Origin: Usnea hakonensis
Lineage: Eukaryota > Ascomycota > Lecanoromycetes > Lecanorales > Parmeliaceae
Direction: 5' to 3'
Length of the DNA: 64,000 nt
Assembly (NCBI GenBank): GCA_013423325.1
Contig: BLJB01000322.1
Coordinates: 9,792-73,791, forward strand
Shown here: piece by piece, positions 59,819 through 64,000 of the stretch
How positions within the stretch are numbered: position 1 is the first letter of the stretch
Layout: every line of letters starts with the position of its first letter
Program-made: the position numbers and the translations under genes
Notes under the pieces: model-generated
Databases searched by the model: none
The model's input: the letters and a program-made list of their open reading frames with translations, nothing else
What the model was told of the DNA's origin: nothing

Positions 59819-62800
59819 TCACAGCTGCCCCGACAAAATTGCTTCCGTAGCTGCCCATGAATAAGCCTATGATTTACGGTTTGCGTTCTCGAATAGACTT
59901 ACCTGAACCAATGTACGCTCTTTTCGGTTCGAGATTGACGTTAAATCTCCTCTCCAACTCCATCTTGATGCTCTTCTTCGTCACAGACATAAGATCAGCG
60001 GTCTTCAGAATTTCCCTGATCTCCGCCAAGATGGTGTCGTCACTTGGCAAGTCCGAGAAATCAGACAGTTCCATATTGTCTTGATAGCCTCTGTTCACAA
60101 TTTCTGACGGAGCGAGTGATAGACGCGATCCGTATCTCGGCATTTCCATCTGGGACATTGGTCTTGACGGTGGATAGCCATACTCTGAAGCTGCGGGATG
60201 ATACGATTTCGTGCCATACGAGTAGCCAGAGATTTCCGACTTGTCATCATGCTGAGTTTGAGCATCCCAAAGCTCAGCTTGGTATTCTTCCCATCTCTTG
60301 TGCGGAATTGACTCAGGGTCGAATTTGCCTTCATCTGATATGACTAGCTGTTTGCCCTTCTCACCCGTGACCACTCTGGTGTTGCCCCATGAGAAATCGT
60401 CCATATGCCAGAAGGAATACAGTGGCAGACCTAGTGAGAAGACGGGCATGGCCAGGATATATATGATCATCCATCCAATCATCTCCCACTTTCTTCGCAG
60501 CATAAAAATTATGGCTTGGAGACCGTAAATGGCACCTAAGAGCACGAAAGCCATCAATGGTACCACTTCGGAGTTGATAGCGACCAGAACAATTAGGTAA
60601 GCAATGTAGGCCACCGTTACAGGCTGAACGATGGTGCTCATCAAGTCAAGTAAGACAACGAAGCGCATACTAAAACAACAAAAACCGCAGAGCTGCTGGA
60701 GTGGAATAAGTTCGACGAGATTGTGAACGGTCGAGTTAATCCACCTTCGACGTTGCGACATGAAGACGTTCCAGCTATCGGGCGCGATGGTCCACGCATG
60801 TGCGTTGAAGGTATACTTGGTCTTGTACTTCGGATGATGCTTGAGAAGTAGCGTCGTCAAAAATCGGTCCTCACCCAGGTGGAGCAAGTTCTTCATATGG
60901 AGGGTGTCTACGCGGATCTCCGAATAAGCCTCAACAATCTCTCGACTGACAAACAAGGGTTTTCCAGTCTCGGCGGCACGTATACGGTACATTGTAAAAC
61001 AGCCTGGCAGACAAGTTACGGATCCAAACAGGCTTTCAAATGCCTTTGTCAAGTTATGCGATATGTAGTATTCGTAGACCTGAATCATTGTAGTGAAGGA
61101 GGACTTGGCGTTCGAGAGAGCGGTTTCTCCACAAATTCCAATAAGCCTGGTGTCATGAAGAAACGCGGCTACCATGCGCGAAGCAGAATCAGGAGCCACC
61201 ACAGTGTCCGCATCGATCTGAAGCATGAACTCGTAAAATGTTGGATTGACTCCAATGATATTTCGGATTTGATGATGCATCTCCAATTCCAAGGGGTTCA
61301 TAGGATAATTGTAATGGACGCGATTTAGGAATCTCATCATGACCATTTGAGAATCACGCTTGCCTCGGTTGCCGGGCCTCGAGACTTCTGAGGGCTTTCC
61401 GATCTTGACGACAACTAAGAAAGGCACGATATGTCCTTGAACCTCGTATAATCCAGAATAAACTTTTCCCATATTGTGCTGTTTCATACCCTCACCCAGA
61501 CTTTCGAAGCTTAGCGGTTCAGGATCTACAGTTTCGTTGACGCCTAAGATATCGAGTACGATCCTAGGAGTAGGCCGATCGTTGCCCTGGCCGATGATCA
61601 TACCATCGCAGACAATGACCAATAATTTGCGTTTGTCGTCGTACTTCATTCGTGCAGCCGAATCAATGGCTCGACGAAGAGAGTCCTCATCCTCAGTGTA
61701 TGCAGGTACCTGGCAGATGACAAATTTATCAAGGTTCTCAGGTACGTTCATCTTTCCAAATTGCAAGGCTGCAAAGAACTTAAATCCGATGACTGTAACC
61801 AAGAGAATTGAGATGGCAAGGAGTATGTATTGGGCGAAGAGACATCGAGCAGAGTTCCTCGTGTCAGTAGAACCTACAAAGAAGAGGTTGTCGAGGCATT
61901 CTTTCATAATTTCCTTGTCAGACGATGATAGAGCGAGGTCTTCCCAGTCTTTGCTCACGTCGTTCCCAGCGTTCATCTGGAAAAGGTTCACCACGAGAGG
62001 GTTCATAAAGTTGGGGTTTGCCTCAGATGATACTTTTGTTCCCGGCGGAGCCTGTAGTCGACGACCCCCCTTGACATAGTCGGTAAAGTCATACACCCGA
62101 CCGTTCAAGGTCGCGATGGAGTACTGCTTCTTGGTTGCTAAGGTATTGACGTACTGAGGAGTGTAACCCACCTCACCCTTTTTGTATTGGGCTTGCAGAC
62201 TCTTTTGCTGTTCGTACCACCAATCAGGGCGTGAGTCGTTTGTAAAGTATCTGAAATCGTGGTACTTTGAATTGGTGTCTGTGCTGCTGATTACATTCGC
62301 GGAGCCTGATACATTCGTCGGAGCATAATTGAGCTGAACACTGGGATCGATGTTGTTGGGACACAGGGCAGAAACCTGTACTGGAAAAAGATCCGTAGCG
62401 TCAATACCAGCGTACTTTTGCAGGGCCTTCTGTGGGACTATGGAAGGGTAATGGTTCGGCATAAAAGCCCCGAAATCGTAGACCACTCCTCTGATAGCAA
62501 TGAAGGAACTCTCGCCATTCTTGCCATTGTGAGTCGAAAGCTCGTTCGCTGAATAGACGTTCTGTTTCGGGCAGATAAGCCTGGGGAAGACGATGATGAA
62601 AAAGACGACGAAGCCGCAGCTGAACCAGATCATAAGGTTGATGGCAAATTTTTCGCGCCATGCCATCCGAATATCTTTCCGTTTCATTCGGCCAACCCAT
62701 TTGATTAGAAAGTCTGGTATCCACCAGGTCAAGAGCCAGATCAGAGCAAGCCAGCGTTTTCGGCTTCCGGAAACGGGCACAACATCAACTTCCTCCATTT

Positions 62801-64000
62801 TCTTCTTATTGCCTTTCTCGGCCATTTGTTCTCTTGTCTCTAGATTGCGGAACATGTCACCAGAATTAAAAGCAGAAGCACCTGCATCTGATCGACCATC
62901 TATCTCTCGACCACCGAAATATGCTGCTTGCTTAGGCTCATCACCATATATGAAGGCACCCGGACTTGGCATATTCTGTTGCGAGGTCAGTAGATTGACT
63001 CGGGAGTCACCGAGGCCTCGATCCCGAGTCTCCATTGGCGTCAATGCCTCCTCCCCAACGTCACTAACGTTCGTGTCAAAAAAGCGTCCGCCGGTAAAGC
63101 CTTTTTCGCTGGACTTCGCAATGTTTGCCCAGCATCTTTCGCTGAGAAATACGCCCGTAGTGCCTACACGCGCCTCATTTCCAGGCCATCTCTTTTCGCT
63201 CAATGCGGCCTCCACCTTTTCCTTTTCGCTTCCCATCAAAGTATCGTGTGCTTCAACGAGACCGAGAAATTCGCCAAATGGTAGGAACAGACTGAAATCT
63301 GCGTTGCGCAATCGCTGACTGATCTCAGCTATCCCAAATGTCTGAATCTGGGTCCGAACGCATTTGCTATCGAATTGGTTGGCGATACGCCGGTCATTTG
63401 GCTTTAAGCAAAATATAAAATAGGAATTAGTATCTGTGGACGAGACAGACTTCGTTATGTTATCCAAAGACGACAAGAATTGACCGGAAGCACCCTGGTC
63501 GATGCCGCCTAGACGGTCGTTGCCATTGGGTCCTCCAATAGATCTCTTAGGACGGCCACCAGCTTGCCCATCAGTATCTTCGTTAGAGTGAGTAGCACTG
63601 GTGGTACGTGCAGTAAGCCTCCCTGGACGCTCGCCTCTTTTGCGGGCCATACTTGGCATTCGTAAAGGCTTCGAGCTGACTTGAGCTTGCATGATAGCAG
63701 TCTTCTCGCTCGGATGCATCACGGTGTGAAGTGCTTCCTGTCCAAACAACTCACGCACAAAATCGCTCTTTGTGGAGTTGATCAGATTCATGAGATCACC
63801 TGGAATTACTTCTCCATTCTCTTCGACCAGTCCGTTTATTGGATAATCAACTTCACCAGCAAAGTGTCTCACAGTGAAGGATGCGGCCGGATTCTGTGTA
63901 ACAAAATTGCTACCAGGCATCTTAGCAGTAGCACTTCCCACGGTGATTGCAGGATTCTTGTTCTCGAATCGCTTTCTGAGACTGTCCAAAAGCTGTAGAT
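59819..64000 (-). CDS. chsV: Class V chitin synthase with myosin motor-like domain (partial, 5' end outside window)
   Basis: The last exon (59850-59819, TEAILSGQL) joins a long exon (from 59903 up) that runs open past the window end, so about 1,380 C-terminal residues are visible of an expected ~1,850. From the N side: the end of a myosin motor domain (FTVRHFAGEVDYPINGLVEE, then FIFCLKPND), two membrane helices, a cytochrome b5-like domain (STHNGKNGESSFIAIRGVVY), and the chitin synthase 2 domain. The latter shows LQIDADTV (near 61,210), EDRFLTTLLLKHHPKYKTKY and the catalytic QRRRW (near 60,750). C-terminal membrane helices and a DEK_C domain (LAEIREILKTADLMSVTKKS) complete it. It makes cell-wall chitin at hyphal tips and septa. 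The motor part and length favour class V over VI. In many ascomycetes the class VI gene lies divergently upstream, beyond this window. Confidence 0.95.

Overview
The window is nuclear DNA of a filamentous ascomycete (Pezizomycotina). Genes carry short GT-AG introns, housekeeping proteins are fungal in type (Csf1, Sec5, IDH2, Rax1, a class V chitin synthase fused to a myosin motor), and two AT-rich blocks show the signature of repeat-induced point mutation (RIP): TpA is abundant, CpA/TpG are scarce, and coding relics are full of TAA/TAG at former Gln/Trp codons. The species cannot be fixed from the sequence. All exon boundaries below come from reading frame, splice signals and family knowledge, without transcripts or searches.

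Layout. Positions 1-11,240 form an AT-rich repeat block. It holds unidentified RIP-mutated DNA (1-1590), a short LTR element with 161-bp LTRs (1591-2964), and a complete Ty3/gypsy chromovirus relic (3276-10772) with 234-bp LTRs and an AGGGG target duplication. A 138-bp-period minisatellite (11337-11664) borders the first genic block (11,851-21,212), all on the minus strand: a DUF3405 membrane protein, a candidate small secreted protein, a Whi5-family G1/S repressor and a TMEM184-like membrane protein.

Positions 21,627-28,375 are a second AT-rich block: a 6.3-kb RIP-mutated autonomous Helitron joined head-to-tail, without a spacer, to a 428-bp internally deleted derivative. The rest (28,859-64,000) is compact and gene-rich: CSF1 (+), elongation factor 2 (+), a CCCH/RRM RNA-binding protein (+), a short-chain dehydrogenase (-, with a one-base frame problem), SEC5 (-), IDH2 (+, with two GC-AG introns), RAX1 (+), a small zinc-finger protein (-) and class V chitin synthase (-, cut by the window end).

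Functionally the genes are mostly single-copy housekeeping functions: lipid transfer, translation, exocytosis, TCA cycle, polarity and cell wall. Sec5, Rax1 and the chitin synthase all act in polarised growth, but they are not an operon-like unit. The most unusual features are the tandem Helitron pair, the opposite polarity of RIP in the two gypsy LTRs, the minisatellite motif shared by the two repeat blocks, and the IDH2 introns.
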